Source: Ahrensia sp.
GTDB taxonomy: Bacteria > Pseudomonadota > Alphaproteobacteria > Rhizobiales > Rhizobiaceae
Direction of reading: 5' to 3'
Length of the DNA: 8,566 bases
Assembly: GCA_002698425.1 (NCBI GenBank)
Contig: NZXU01000091.1
Span: 1 to 8,566 of the forward strand
Positions 1 to 5,936 of this stretch are shown one piece after another (position 1 is the stretch's first letter; each line of letters starts with the position of its first letter). The notes beneath the pieces were generated by a model that saw only the letters and a list, made by a program, of their open reading frames with translations, ran no database searches and was not told where the DNA came from. A program made the translations under genes and the position numbers.

Positions 1-432
1 ATAGGAGGCGGCATCGATATAGAAGGTGCCGGTCGTGGTCGCGGTATAGACGAGCGAGGAATAGTAGCCGGCGCCGCCATCGTCGTCATAGGCGACCTGG
101 GTGCCGGTGGCGCGGTCCTGCGAGCCGGGTGCGAACAGGCGCAGATAGGTGTCTGAAACCGGCGTCGAACCATAGCCCGACAGCGAGATCGTGTAGGTCT
201 GCCCGGCAACGAGATTGACCGCGATCCAGTCGCTGTCGCCCGATGTCTCCAACTCCCCCACATAGCTGCCGCCGACCGAGACGGTCGCGTTCGTACCGCT
301 CGTGGCGAGCAGGTCGGCATAGGTCGTGTCCGTTACGCTGCTCGTCCCGGAACTCGAACCTGTCCCGTCGGAGCCGTCTTCGAAGATGCAATCACTAGAA
401 AACGTTTTGAGAGTTGCGCAGTTTTGGCACAC
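1..432 (-). CDS. Secreted protein with pre-peptidase C-terminal (PPC) domain, N-terminal part only
   Basis: The first 144 codons are visible; the C-terminus lies beyond the left edge. Residues about 50-144 read as a PPC domain: a GDSDWIAVNL strand, the core AGQTYTISLSGYG, then SDTYLRLFAPGS, AYDDDGGAGYYSS and GTFYIDAASY. This bacterial beta-sandwich is found in secreted proteases and RTX proteins. I chose the GTG at 432-430 because AGGGA lies 10 bases upstream and because the resulting start, MCQNC followed by SSDC at residues 12-15, resembles the short cysteine-bearing N-termini I recall from serralysin-like and RTX proteins. There is no Sec signal peptide, which fits C-terminal type I secretion. 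Residues 20-35 are a Gly/Ser/Thr linker. The missing part could hold an M10 metalloprotease, RTX repeats or another module; the visible part cannot decide. The domain call is firm; start and full function are inferred. Confidence 0.8.
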   Translation of the reverse strand, partial: MCQNCATLKTFSSDCIFEDGSDGTGSSSGTSSVTDTTYADLLATSGTNATVSVGGSYVGELETSGDSDWIAVNLVAGQTYTISLSGYGSTPVSDTYLRLFAPGSQDRATGTQVAYDDDGGAGYYSSLVYTATTTGTFYIDAASY

Positions 433-564
433 GGCTGTTTCATCCCTGAACACGACAATGTGCCGTAACGTAACGTTTGGGATAACAAAAGCTCGTTAAC
501 GGGCCAGGCGGGATTTAAGGAGTGGATTAAACGATCTGCTAACCTACAGCTTTAGTGTATGCCT

Positions 565-593
565 AAAAAAAGCCCATCCGATGGACGGGCTTT
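565..593 (-). terminator. Intrinsic terminator of the 609-1331 PEP-CTERM gene
   Basis: An 11-base stem (569-579 with 583-593) has one mismatch and a 3-base GAT loop. On the minus strand it is followed at once by a run of seven T at 571-565. It lies 16 bases past the stop codon of the PEP-CTERM gene. On the plus strand the stem is followed only by CTCT, so it is mainly a minus-strand terminator. It also separates that gene from the PPC gene to the left. Confidence 0.9.
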
Positions 594-608
594 CTCTATG
601 TACGGCCG

Positions 609-1331
609 TCATGCGAGCTTTCGCCGTCCAATCAAGCCCAGACCAAATAGGGCGGAGCCGAGCAGGAAGATTGCTGGTGGTACAGGAACCGCAGCCACGC
701 TGAAGAAGCCATAGGGTGCAGCGGATGATCGGGTTTGTTCGAAAGACCCTTGGGGCTGTTTGACGTCGTTAATCGCTATCCAGCTGCCACCGACGAAAGC
801 TTGAATTTTCCATGTAAGTGTCATGTCGAGACCAGCAGTATTGTCGACGACTGCACCCAAGATTCCGTAGGCGCCGGTGTCATCGAGGCCTATGCTGGCA
901 AGATCGGTTATCCATGGGTTGGCGCCAAGACCGGTAACGTCAAGCACCATCCGCAAATCGACTTGCTCGACTGTGTTGTTATTGTCCGGATTGGCCCAGT
1001 CGGAAGTGACATTCCAAGTCGCCTCAGTGCCGTTTATGTTGTCAAATACGAAGGGCAATGCTGTGCCTGTGAGGCCCGCACCCGCCGGCCCCCAAGTCGG
1101 GTTTGTCTGGATCAGACCAAAGTAAAGCTCGGATAGCCCGCTGGTATCAAAGTTTGTGAATTCCCAAACCGCGGTGCCGCTCGCAGCGGAAACACCGTTG
1201 TCATTAAACGTAACGTCTCCTGGCGGAGGATAACTCGGCCCGATCGGCGCCGCCTGGCCAGTCGAAGCAGAAGTTCCGAGAGCCCAGAGAAGGACCGCCG
1301 TGAGAGCAAAAATTCGCCTTAATGTATACAT
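609..1331 (-). CDS. PEP-CTERM sorting-domain protein, function of the mature part unknown
   Basis: A 240-residue exported protein. Residues 1-27 are a signal peptide (basic RR at 5-6, hydrophobic stretch, likely cleavage near GQA-A). The last 26 residues are a C-terminal sorting signal: VPVPP motif, a hydrophobic span with LLGSALFGLGLIG, then RRK. In known systems such tails are recognised by an exosortase in the inner membrane, removed, and the protein passed to the surface or extracellular matrix. The middle (about 28-214) is rich in Asn, Thr, Gly and Trp, has no cysteine and matches no enzyme I recognise. The ATG at 1331 has the strong ribosome site AGGGGAG at 1342-1336, 4 bases upstream. 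An in-frame TTG at 1370 would add 13 residues ahead of the signal peptide and is rejected. It ends at an intrinsic terminator (565-593). Confidence 0.85.
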   Translation of the reverse strand: MYTLRRIFALTAVLLWALGTSASTGQAAPIGPSYPPPGDVTFNDNGVSAASGTAVWEFTNFDTSGLSELYFGLIQTNPTWGPAGAGLTGTALPFVFDNINGTEATWNVTSDWANPDNNNTVEQVDLRMVLDVTGLGANPWITDLASIGLDDTGAYGILGAVVDNTAGLDMTLTWKIQAFVGGSWIAINDVKQPQGSFEQTRSSAAPYGFFSVAAVPVPPAIFLLGSALFGLGLIGRRKLA

Positions 1332-1666
1332 TGGACTCCCCTGCTGAATAGATTGAACAATCAGCCCCAACCCCTAAAATCTTGCACATTTTTCTCTCTG
1401 GGTCGAATCTCCTTACCCTGGGTCATTTGATTTTTGTCTTCCGCCGGTCTGCGGGAGTTCTTGGAGCGCGCTTCTGTTGCTCCTCTGAAATCCCAATTGG
1501 ATACGGTCGGTATTTCCCAACGTAGCGGACGGCTAGATTGTCGTCTTGGAGGTATCGCAAAGGCTTACCCACCCGGCCAACCTTGGCTTTCGCTGATGAA
1601 TTGCATTAGCCGGCACGCACGCGCTCGGGACCGGTTTCACAGAACCATGGCGGATTGGTTCGCAGG
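1332..1666. other. Gene-free interval between two PEP-CTERM genes
   Basis: This 335-base stretch separates the upstream gene's stop at 1667 from the next start at 1331. A plus-strand frame from 1434 runs through it but continues antisense into the neighbouring gene, has no clear ribosome site and gives a protein of no recognisable type. A short dyad, GAACCA (1642-1647) with TGGTTC (1656-1661), lies 6 bases after the upstream stop but has no T-run, so it is only a weak terminator candidate. Another small dyad is CCGC/GCGG at 1441-1454. The part nearest 1331 probably holds the promoter of the downstream gene, which would make the two genes separate transcripts; no convincing -35/-10 pair was found. 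Confidence 0.5.
1398..1424 (-). promoter_or_regulatory. Direct repeat GACCCAG x2, 20-bp period, upstream of a PEP-CTERM gene
   Basis: GACCCAG occurs twice on the minus strand, at 1424-1418 and 1404-1398, exactly 20 bp apart (about two helical turns). The pair lies 67-93 bases upstream of the ATG at 1331. Same-face spacing of this kind suits an activator or response-regulator site. No regulator is assigned, and a 7-base repeat could be chance. Confidence 0.3.
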
Positions 1667-2377
1667 TTATCCGGTCTTGTTGCGCCGCCAGCTAATCAGA
1701 CCGAACCAGCACATTGCGGCTGCGAGTAATGGCGCGGTCGCGGGCAGGGGGATCGCCGCCGTTGGCGAAAACTGGGTGAAGACGCGGACATAGTCGCCCG
1801 GGCTGGAGGCAGTAAAGTCGACGCGCAAACGGCTCGAGGAGGCGCTGTCGATCCACACGGAGTCGTTCGCTTCCAGGCCCCGCAAGCTCGGGCTCAAATA
1901 GGTCACGAGATTGTTCAGCAAAATGTCGCTGGCATCCAGGTTGTCCTTGCTTGTCGCGACCCCGATGATCGGCGCATCGAAATCGACATAGCCCTGGATC
2001 CTCAGCGTCCCGGCCGGATCGAAAAACACGTAATGGCTGGCAACATACTGGTTGGCGCTGACCTGGCCGGCGCCCGCTGGCCCGACATCGAAGCTTAGCG
2101 GCGTGGTCAGAAAGATGTTTTGCTCTTCATCGAAGGCATAGAGGTTGGGTGTCTGGAACGTGTTCTGACCAACAGTGCTGTCATCGACTGCCGAGGTCGC
2201 CGGCGCATCGAAGGGGATACTCAGTTTCTGGAAGATCGAACTCGCGTTGCCGTAATCCGTGATGGCGCCACCCGTGACCACGGCGTGTGCCGGGGCGCTC
2301 AAGAGTGAGAGCGCGCCAAGAGCAACCGCCAGCGCCATCGGCGCGCCAAGATGATGCCTGGATGAGAATAGACCCAT
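1667..2377 (-). CDS. PEP-CTERM/VPLPA-type sorting-domain protein
   Basis: A 236-residue exported protein. Residues 1-32 form a signal peptide (basic SSRHH, hydrophobic core, cleavage at AHA-VV). The C-terminus from 209 is a sorting tail: IPLPA, a hydrophobic span containing LLAAAMCWFGLI, then SWRRNK. This is a variant of the VPLPA-CTERM form handled by exosortases. The body carries motifs I recall from a widespread class of uncharacterised PEP-CTERM proteins: FDEEQNIFL, VASHYVFFDP, IQGYVDFDAPIIGVATS, SLRGLEANDSVWI and SPGDYVRVFT. No catalytic residues are recognised. The ATG at 2377 has a good ribosome site (AAGGGGG, about 6 bases upstream); an in-frame upstream start at 2410 would add 11 residues before the signal peptide and is rejected. 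It is transcribed in the same direction as the next PEP-CTERM gene, 335 bases away. Confidence 0.85.
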   Translation of the reverse strand: MGLFSSRHHLGAPMALAVALGALSLLSAPAHAVVTGGAITDYGNASSIFQKLSIPFDAPATSAVDDSTVGQNTFQTPNLYAFDEEQNIFLTTPLSFDVGPAGAGQVSANQYVASHYVFFDPAGTLRIQGYVDFDAPIIGVATSKDNLDASDILLNNLVTYLSPSLRGLEANDSVWIDSASSSRLRVDFTASSPGDYVRVFTQFSPTAAIPLPATAPLLAAAMCWFGLISWRRNKTG

Positions 2378-2425
2378 TGATTTCCCCCTTCGCGCGGCTA
2401 ACATCGCCAAGCCGCGTTTCCCGAA

Positions 2426-2450
2426 ATCCGTCGCATGACAGCGACGAGAT
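2426..2450. promoter_or_regulatory. Dyad CGTCGC-N6-GCGACG in the leader of the 1667-2377 gene
   Basis: Perfect 6-base inverted repeat at 2429-2434 and 2441-2446. It extends by ATC/GAT (2426-2428 with 2448-2450) if one A is bulged. It lies about 50-70 bases upstream of the ATG at 2377, a position suited to an operator or a leader-RNA hairpin. It has no T-run and is not a terminator. Confidence 0.3.
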
Positions 2451-2465
2451 GTGCCCCACGTCTAG

Positions 2466-2686
2466 CTAAATGCTTTGATGACGTTGGGTCAAGTTCTGCG
2501 GCAGACCCGGCGCGGCGTGGCTCTCTTCCCACAACGCCTTCGCGGTCTTTGTCGGCTCGACGCCTTTCTTAATCCACCAGGCGGGTTCGTCGCCTGCGTG
2601 GTGCAGTTCCTGGTGATGCATGGAGCAGAGCGGCACGGTGAATTCGTCGGAGACCTTGCGACCCATGGCATTGGGCTGGGCGATGG
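2466..2686 (-). pseudogene. Relic A: detached C-terminal HNH-like domain of a Rad52-HNH homolog
   Basis: On the minus strand this stretch encodes the match to residues about 239-295 of the Rad52-HNH protein at 4985-5932, from AQPNAMGRKVSDEF through PLCSMHHQELHHAG to AKALWEES. It then has its own different tail and a TAG at 2466. DNA identity to the intact copy includes a perfect 35-base run (2635-2669 with 5163-5197); most differences in the conserved part are silent. The match stops at about 2686, so the CxxC and HH residues that begin the HNH-like finger and the whole Rad52 domain are absent. The frame is open (ATG at 2666, 66 residues), so expression of a small protein cannot be excluded. 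Without the first zinc ligands it should not form the complete finger. I read it as a gene remnant lying between two divergent PEP-CTERM genes. Confidence 0.75.
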
Positions 2687-2818
2687 CCAGCGGGAGCCGG
2701 GGTTCAGGGCGTCCTGGTAAATCTCCAGAAATCGGGCATAAACAGAAAAATCCTTGCCCCGCTTGCCATTTAGGCTGGTCCGATTAACCTGCGGTCAGAC
2801 ACACAAGGGGTTGGGTGT

Positions 2819-3565
2819 ATGAAAAAATCTTTGGGACTATTGGGTTGCGCGTTTTTCCTGACGTGCGCTGGCGCGGAGGCGGCGCCGATTACTTACGATA
2901 TCGATCAGGCCTTCTGGGGTCAGTATAGCGCCACGACGCTCTACACGGCGCTTGAATGGCAGGCGCAGCGCCAGCTGGAGGTGAATGCCAATCCTTCCGC
3001 CTATAACTTCCTGACGGGTTCCGTCACGCTGGACTGGGACACGCAGACGGTCACAGACTATGGCTTGGGAATGGATGTCGTTATCAACGGTGTAGAGACT
3101 GTGGCCAGCTTCGCGCCAGCGGATACCGGGTCGTCCATAATTTTCAATCAGAATGCCGGCGGCGGTGGAATCGAGCCCAGCGAGTACGTCACGCTGAACA
3201 TGGCGACCAGTTGGGGTCCAGTGTACACTTACGGAAGCAACACAGGCGCCCAATACCGGGCTCGACTCTCGTTGACGATTGTTCATTTCCTGACGTCCGA
3301 CGATCTGGCGCTGACAATGTTGCCGAGCCAGGTGGGCGAATTCCAGCGTTCCGAATTATGCCCGTCGTATGACCTCTGCTTTATCTCGGGCGCGTATGAT
3401 GATGGTGGCGGCTCCAATCCCGCGACGCGAACCTATGGCGGCGGCGTTGGCATCTCGGAAGCCAATGCTGTTGTTCCGCTTCCCGCAGGACTGCCTCTCT
3501 TGGGCGGTGCGTTGGGTCTCTTCGGAATGATGGGGTGGCGCAACCGGCGGCGCGCGCGCTGCTGA
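2819..3565 (+). CDS. VPLPA-CTERM sorting-domain protein
   Basis: A 248-residue exported protein. Residues 1-21 are a signal peptide (MKKS, hydrophobic core, cleavage at AEA-AP). From 219 comes a textbook VPLPA-CTERM tail: VPLPAG, the hydrophobic span LPLLGGALGLFGMMGW, then RNRRRAR. VPLPA-type tails are substrates of an exosortase subfamily found in alphaproteobacteria. The middle is rich in Tyr, Ser, Thr and Asn, contains a glycine run at about 115-119 and a second Gly-rich patch before the tail, and has one nearby cysteine pair (LCPSYDLC) that could form a disulfide after export. No enzyme signature is seen. The ATG has AAGGGG at 2805-2810, 8 bases upstream. It stands alone on the plus strand, between HNH relics A and B, and ends at its own terminator (3592-3614). 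Confidence 0.88.
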   Translation: MKKSLGLLGCAFFLTCAGAEAAPITYDIDQAFWGQYSATTLYTALEWQAQRQLEVNANPSAYNFLTGSVTLDWDTQTVTDYGLGMDVVINGVETVASFAPADTGSSIIFNQNAGGGGIEPSEYVTLNMATSWGPVYTYGSNTGAQYRARLSLTIVHFLTSDDLALTMLPSQVGEFQRSELCPSYDLCFISGAYDDGGGSNPATRTYGGGVGISEANAVVPLPAGLPLLGGALGLFGMMGWRNRRRARC

Positions 3566-3591
3566 GACTTCAATCATGATTGTAAGCGTGG

Positions 3592-3614
3592 GCGGTCCTT
3601 CGGGGGCGCTTTTT
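3592..3614 (+). terminator. Intrinsic terminator with UUCG tetraloop after the VPLPA-CTERM gene
   Basis: Stem 3592-3598 (GCGGTCC) pairs with 3603-3609 (GGGGCGC) with one mismatch and one G-U pair. It is closed by the unusually stable C(UUCG)G loop at 3599-3602 and followed by TTTTT, then CTTT. It lies 26 bases beyond the stop codon of the plus-strand gene, the expected place. Confidence 0.75.
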
Positions 3615-3616
3615 CT

Positions 3617-3740
3617 TTGCTCCGGCTCTGATCCCATAGGACGCGACGCATCTCGGGTCGACGCCCTTCCTGTACCACCAGGCGGATTCATATCCGGTGT
3701 TATGGAGTTCCTGGTGGTGCATCGAACAAAGTGGCATGTT
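3617..3740 (-). pseudogene. Relic B: frameshifted remnant of the same HNH-like domain
   Basis: The minus strand encodes MPLCSMHHQELHNTGYESAW followed by W, then KGVDP, matching residues about 257-285 of the Rad52-HNH protein. The match to LWEESR continues as LWDQSRSK, but in a different frame: about 4 bases are missing at 3637-3641, which destroys the reading frame. Of the codons for shared amino acids in this segment, about eleven differ only silently from the intact copy. The ancestor therefore diverged as a working gene before it was broken and is not a recent duplicate. Upstream of PLC the similarity fades quickly, so both zinc-finger halves and the Rad52 part are gone. It lies between the VPLPA-CTERM gene and the acyltransferase, in the same orientation as relic A and the intact gene. 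Confidence 0.75.
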
Positions 3741-3821
3741 TTCTGGAGCTTTTTGCAATTGACCCCACGCGCGCAATCAAATGACAGGTTCTTTCTGCTA
3801 TGTTCGCGGTTAATGTAGATT

Positions 3822-3850
3822 TTGTGTCCAATTTGGTATGGCTGAATAAT
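3822..3850 (+). promoter_or_regulatory. Possible sigma-70-type promoter of the acyltransferase gene
   Basis: TTGTGT at 3822-3827 and AATAAT at 3845-3850 are separated by 17 bases. The -10 matches consensus at five of six positions, the -35 at three. Transcription would start near 3857, very close to the coding start at 3865 or 3871, so the leader would be short. The match is weak. Confidence 0.3.
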
Positions 3851-3870
3851 GCAGGGGCGAGTATTTGCGA

Positions 3871-4905
3871 ATGGGGGACACGGTTCTTGCCGGCGGAAGC
3901 CAGTCGGCTGATGCGCCGCCAGTTCCGATCCGAAGACTGGGCTGGGTTGACGCCGCGAAGGGTATTGCCATCGTACTGGTCGTTTTTGGCCATGCGTGGC
4001 ACGGCATACGCGCGCGCGGACTGATTGCAGAGCCATTGTTTCACGCGGTAGACAGCCGCATCTATGCTTTCCACATGCCAGTGTTCTTTGCCGTTTCCGG
4101 CCTGTTCCTGGCTGGCTCGGTTTCTCGTAAGTTGCCGCGGGACTTCGTGGTCGATCGCATCATGCGCCTGGTCTGGCCCATGATGCTTTGGACCTATTTG
4201 TTTCTGGCGATGAAGCTGCTCGCTGGCGACTTCGCGAACAACACCGTCACGGCGGCGGACCTGGTTCGACTACCTTTTCCCGGGTATCTGCATCTTTGGT
4301 TCTTGTGGGCTTTGTTCTTGCAGCATATGGCACTTCTCCTAACGCGGCCGTTGTTGAAAAATGGTTGTTATTCGATAGCTGTGTTGTATGCACTGGCGAT
4401 CATATCGGTCGTAATCGCGCTTATGCCGTTATCTTCGGGGATCGCCTACTGGTTTGGCAACGCTATCAGAAATGCCCCGTTTTTGGTGATGGGCATCATT
4501 ATCGGCCAGACAAGATTGTTAGACCGGCTTGGAACGGGCGCGCGTTTGGTGGCCGCTTCCGCGTTTTTGTGCGTGATAGCCTTTTGGCCTCCCCTCGCTG
4601 GCGAGGCCGCAACCCGCCTCGCGGGTTCATTGATCCTGACATTTGGATTGATCGCGGTAGTTTCGGGGTTCGGTAGATCGATCCCGGCATCGGCGGCTTG
4701 GCTTGTCTCGCTTGGGTCGGCCTCCATGGCGATTTATCTTTGCCATACACTGTTTTCTGCGGCGGTGCGCGAAGCCATGTTGTTGCTCGGTGTCAATGCG
4801 CCGGGAATCCATTTGGTCGTGGGAACGCTTGCCGGCATCGTCGGCTCGCTTGTCGTCCTTTGGCTCTCGAACAGGATCGGTATACGGAAGATCCTGGGCT
4901 TCTGA
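3871..4905 (+). CDS. Acyltransferase family 3 integral membrane protein
   Basis: A 344-residue multi-pass inner-membrane protein of the acyltransferase-3 family. These enzymes transfer O-acyl groups (often acetyl) to sugars of polysaccharides, lipids or other surface molecules. The N-terminal signature is clear: WVDAAKGIAIVLVVFGHAWH at residues about 25-44, where the His of FGH (H41) is the expected catalytic residue, then FHMPVFFAVSGLF. Later come about eight hydrophobic segments, including HLWFLWALFLQHM and the C-terminal SLGSASMAIYLCHTLF. Length is typical of the compact single-domain form. The start is uncertain: ATG at 3871 with GGCGAG 9 bases upstream, or TTG at 3865 with AGGGG 7 bases upstream (two more residues). 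It is a single-gene unit between HNH relic B and the convergent Rad52-HNH gene. Its acceptor is not shown by the sequence; decoration of an exopolysaccharide is a reasonable guess, because exosortase systems often occur with polysaccharide loci. Confidence 0.88.
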   Translation: MGDTVLAGGSQSADAPPVPIRRLGWVDAAKGIAIVLVVFGHAWHGIRARGLIAEPLFHAVDSRIYAFHMPVFFAVSGLFLAGSVSRKLPRDFVVDRIMRLVWPMMLWTYLFLAMKLLAGDFANNTVTAADLVRLPFPGYLHLWFLWALFLQHMALLLTRPLLKNGCYSIAVLYALAIISVVIALMPLSSGIAYWFGNAIRNAPFLVMGIIIGQTRLLDRLGTGARLVAASAFLCVIAFWPPLAGEAATRLAGSLILTFGLIAVVSGFGRSIPASAAWLVSLGSASMAIYLCHTLFSAAVREAMLLLGVNAPGIHLVVGTLAGIVGSLVVLWLSNRIGIRKILGF

Positions 4906-4984
4906 CACGATGCCGCGCAAGAGGCCTGTTGAGTTTCGTCATCATGATTGCAGGTCACGGAAGCTGCGGTTACCGCGCCACTCT

Positions 4985-5932
4985 CTAAATTTTGGCTGCG
5001 GGGGGGGCATTTTTGACGTCATGGCTACTGGCTGGTCTTGTCTTGCGGCTTTCCTCCCACAGCGCCTTTGCGATCTGCTTTGGATCGACGCCTTTTTCCT
5101 CCCACCAGGCAGGCTCATTTCCGGCGTGGTGCAGTTCCTGATGGTGCATGGAGCACAGCGGAACGGTGAATTCGTCGGAGACCTTGCGACCCATGGCGTT
5201 TGGCTGGGCGAAGGTGAGGTGATGCGCCTGGGTGCGGTTCTTGCCGCAGATGACGCAGCCGTGGCGGACGACGAATTTCAGGTGGCCGGGGTCGCGCAGG
5301 CGCTTCGGCTCGGAGAGCGTGAGGGCGGACTTGTCGATACGGCTCTGGCGGGCAGGTTCGCCCGGCGATTGATTTTGTCTGGTTTCCCCGTTTGGCTTTG
5401 TTTCGGGATATCTGGGTCCTGAAGCTGAGGAAGCATCGGCGGCGGCCGGCTCCGCAGCGTGGTCTGAAGCTTGCGGGGCAGGGGGCTCAAGTTTCGGGGC
5501 GGGACGCTGGGTCTTTGCGTTGCCGCCATAAAGCGACAGGCCGAACTGGTTGCCGAAGGTCATCAGGGCGCGCTTGGTGGCGTCCGTCTCGGCGGCCTTC
5601 AGGGCGTGGTCGTGTGCCTGGCCGGGTGTGAGCGTGTCGGCTTCGCCCGTGCCGGTGCCCTCGCGAATGATCGTGTGACCATCGGCCTCGACGCGGATGC
5701 GCACCTTGGCGGTGTAGACGGCCTCGAAGCGCTCGCCATTGCGCTTGGTGTAGACGCAGGTACTTTCCACCGTCTCGCGGTGCCAGCCATCGAAGCCGAA
5801 GATGCGGTTGGCCTCGGCGATGACATGCCAGCCTTCCAGATAGTTGAGCGTCGCCCCGTTCTCGACGCGGCTGCGGACATGCCTGTCCTTCAGCCGGGCC
5901 TTCAGGGCGCGGATTTGTTTCACGTTAAACAT
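4985..5932 (-). CDS. Rad52-family single-strand annealing protein fused to an HNH-like domain
   Basis: A 315-residue protein with two parts. Residues about 6-137 match the Rad52/Rad22 annealing family: NYLEGWHVIAEANRIFGFDGW, the core FEAVYTAKVRI, GTGTGEADT and the helical AHDHALKAAETDATKRALMTFGNQFGLSLYG. Such proteins coat single-stranded DNA and anneal complementary strands in phage-type recombination. After a Pro/Ala/Ser-rich linker (138-215), residues 217-293 form an HNH-like zinc-finger domain: C226-x2-C229, H237-H238, then C260-x2-HH (263-264) and H268, ending in AWWEEKGVDPKQIAKALWEE. Whether it cuts DNA is unknown. The ATG at 5932 lies 4 bases after the Gp157 stop; AGGA sits about 12 bases before it, partly inside the upstream gene, so the two genes form an operon. 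An in-frame upstream start would overlap the Gp157 gene and is rejected. Two remnants of its 3' end lie elsewhere in the window. Confidence 0.88.
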   Translation of the reverse strand: MFNVKQIRALKARLKDRHVRSRVENGATLNYLEGWHVIAEANRIFGFDGWHRETVESTCVYTKRNGERFEAVYTAKVRIRVEADGHTIIREGTGTGEADTLTPGQAHDHALKAAETDATKRALMTFGNQFGLSLYGGNAKTQRPAPKLEPPAPQASDHAAEPAAADASSASGPRYPETKPNGETRQNQSPGEPARQSRIDKSALTLSEPKRLRDPGHLKFVVRHGCVICGKNRTQAHHLTFAQPNAMGRKVSDEFTVPLCSMHHQELHHAGNEPAWWEEKGVDPKQIAKALWEESRKTRPASSHDVKNAPPAAKI

Positions 5933-5936
5933 TGGC

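Noticed and set aside
399..408. AAAACGTTTT palindrome
   Set aside because: It lies within the start of the PPC coding region and is a simple short palindrome with no supporting context.
1434..1793. Plus-strand open frame of 119 codons across the gap between two PEP-CTERM genes
   Set aside because: It runs antisense into the 3' end of the 1667-2377 gene, has no ribosome site and gives no recognisable protein.
2430..2465. Sigma-54-like promoter (GGCAC then GC) upstream of the 1667-2377 gene
   Set aside because: The GG and GC elements are 11 bases apart where sigma-54 promoters need 10, and the TTGC element is not matched.
3356..4036. Minus-strand 226-codon frame across the VPLPA-CTERM 3' end and acyltransferase 5' end
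   Set aside because: It overlaps two well-supported plus-strand genes and their terminator; its composition is Arg/Pro/Ala-rich, as expected for a shadow.
3573..4950. ATCATGATTG shared at 3573-3582 and 4941-4950, near relic B and the intact HNH gene end
   Set aside because: It is mostly a short palindrome, lies at different distances from the HNH sequence (about 52 and 107 bases), and nothing around it matches, so it is probably coincidence and not an attachment site.
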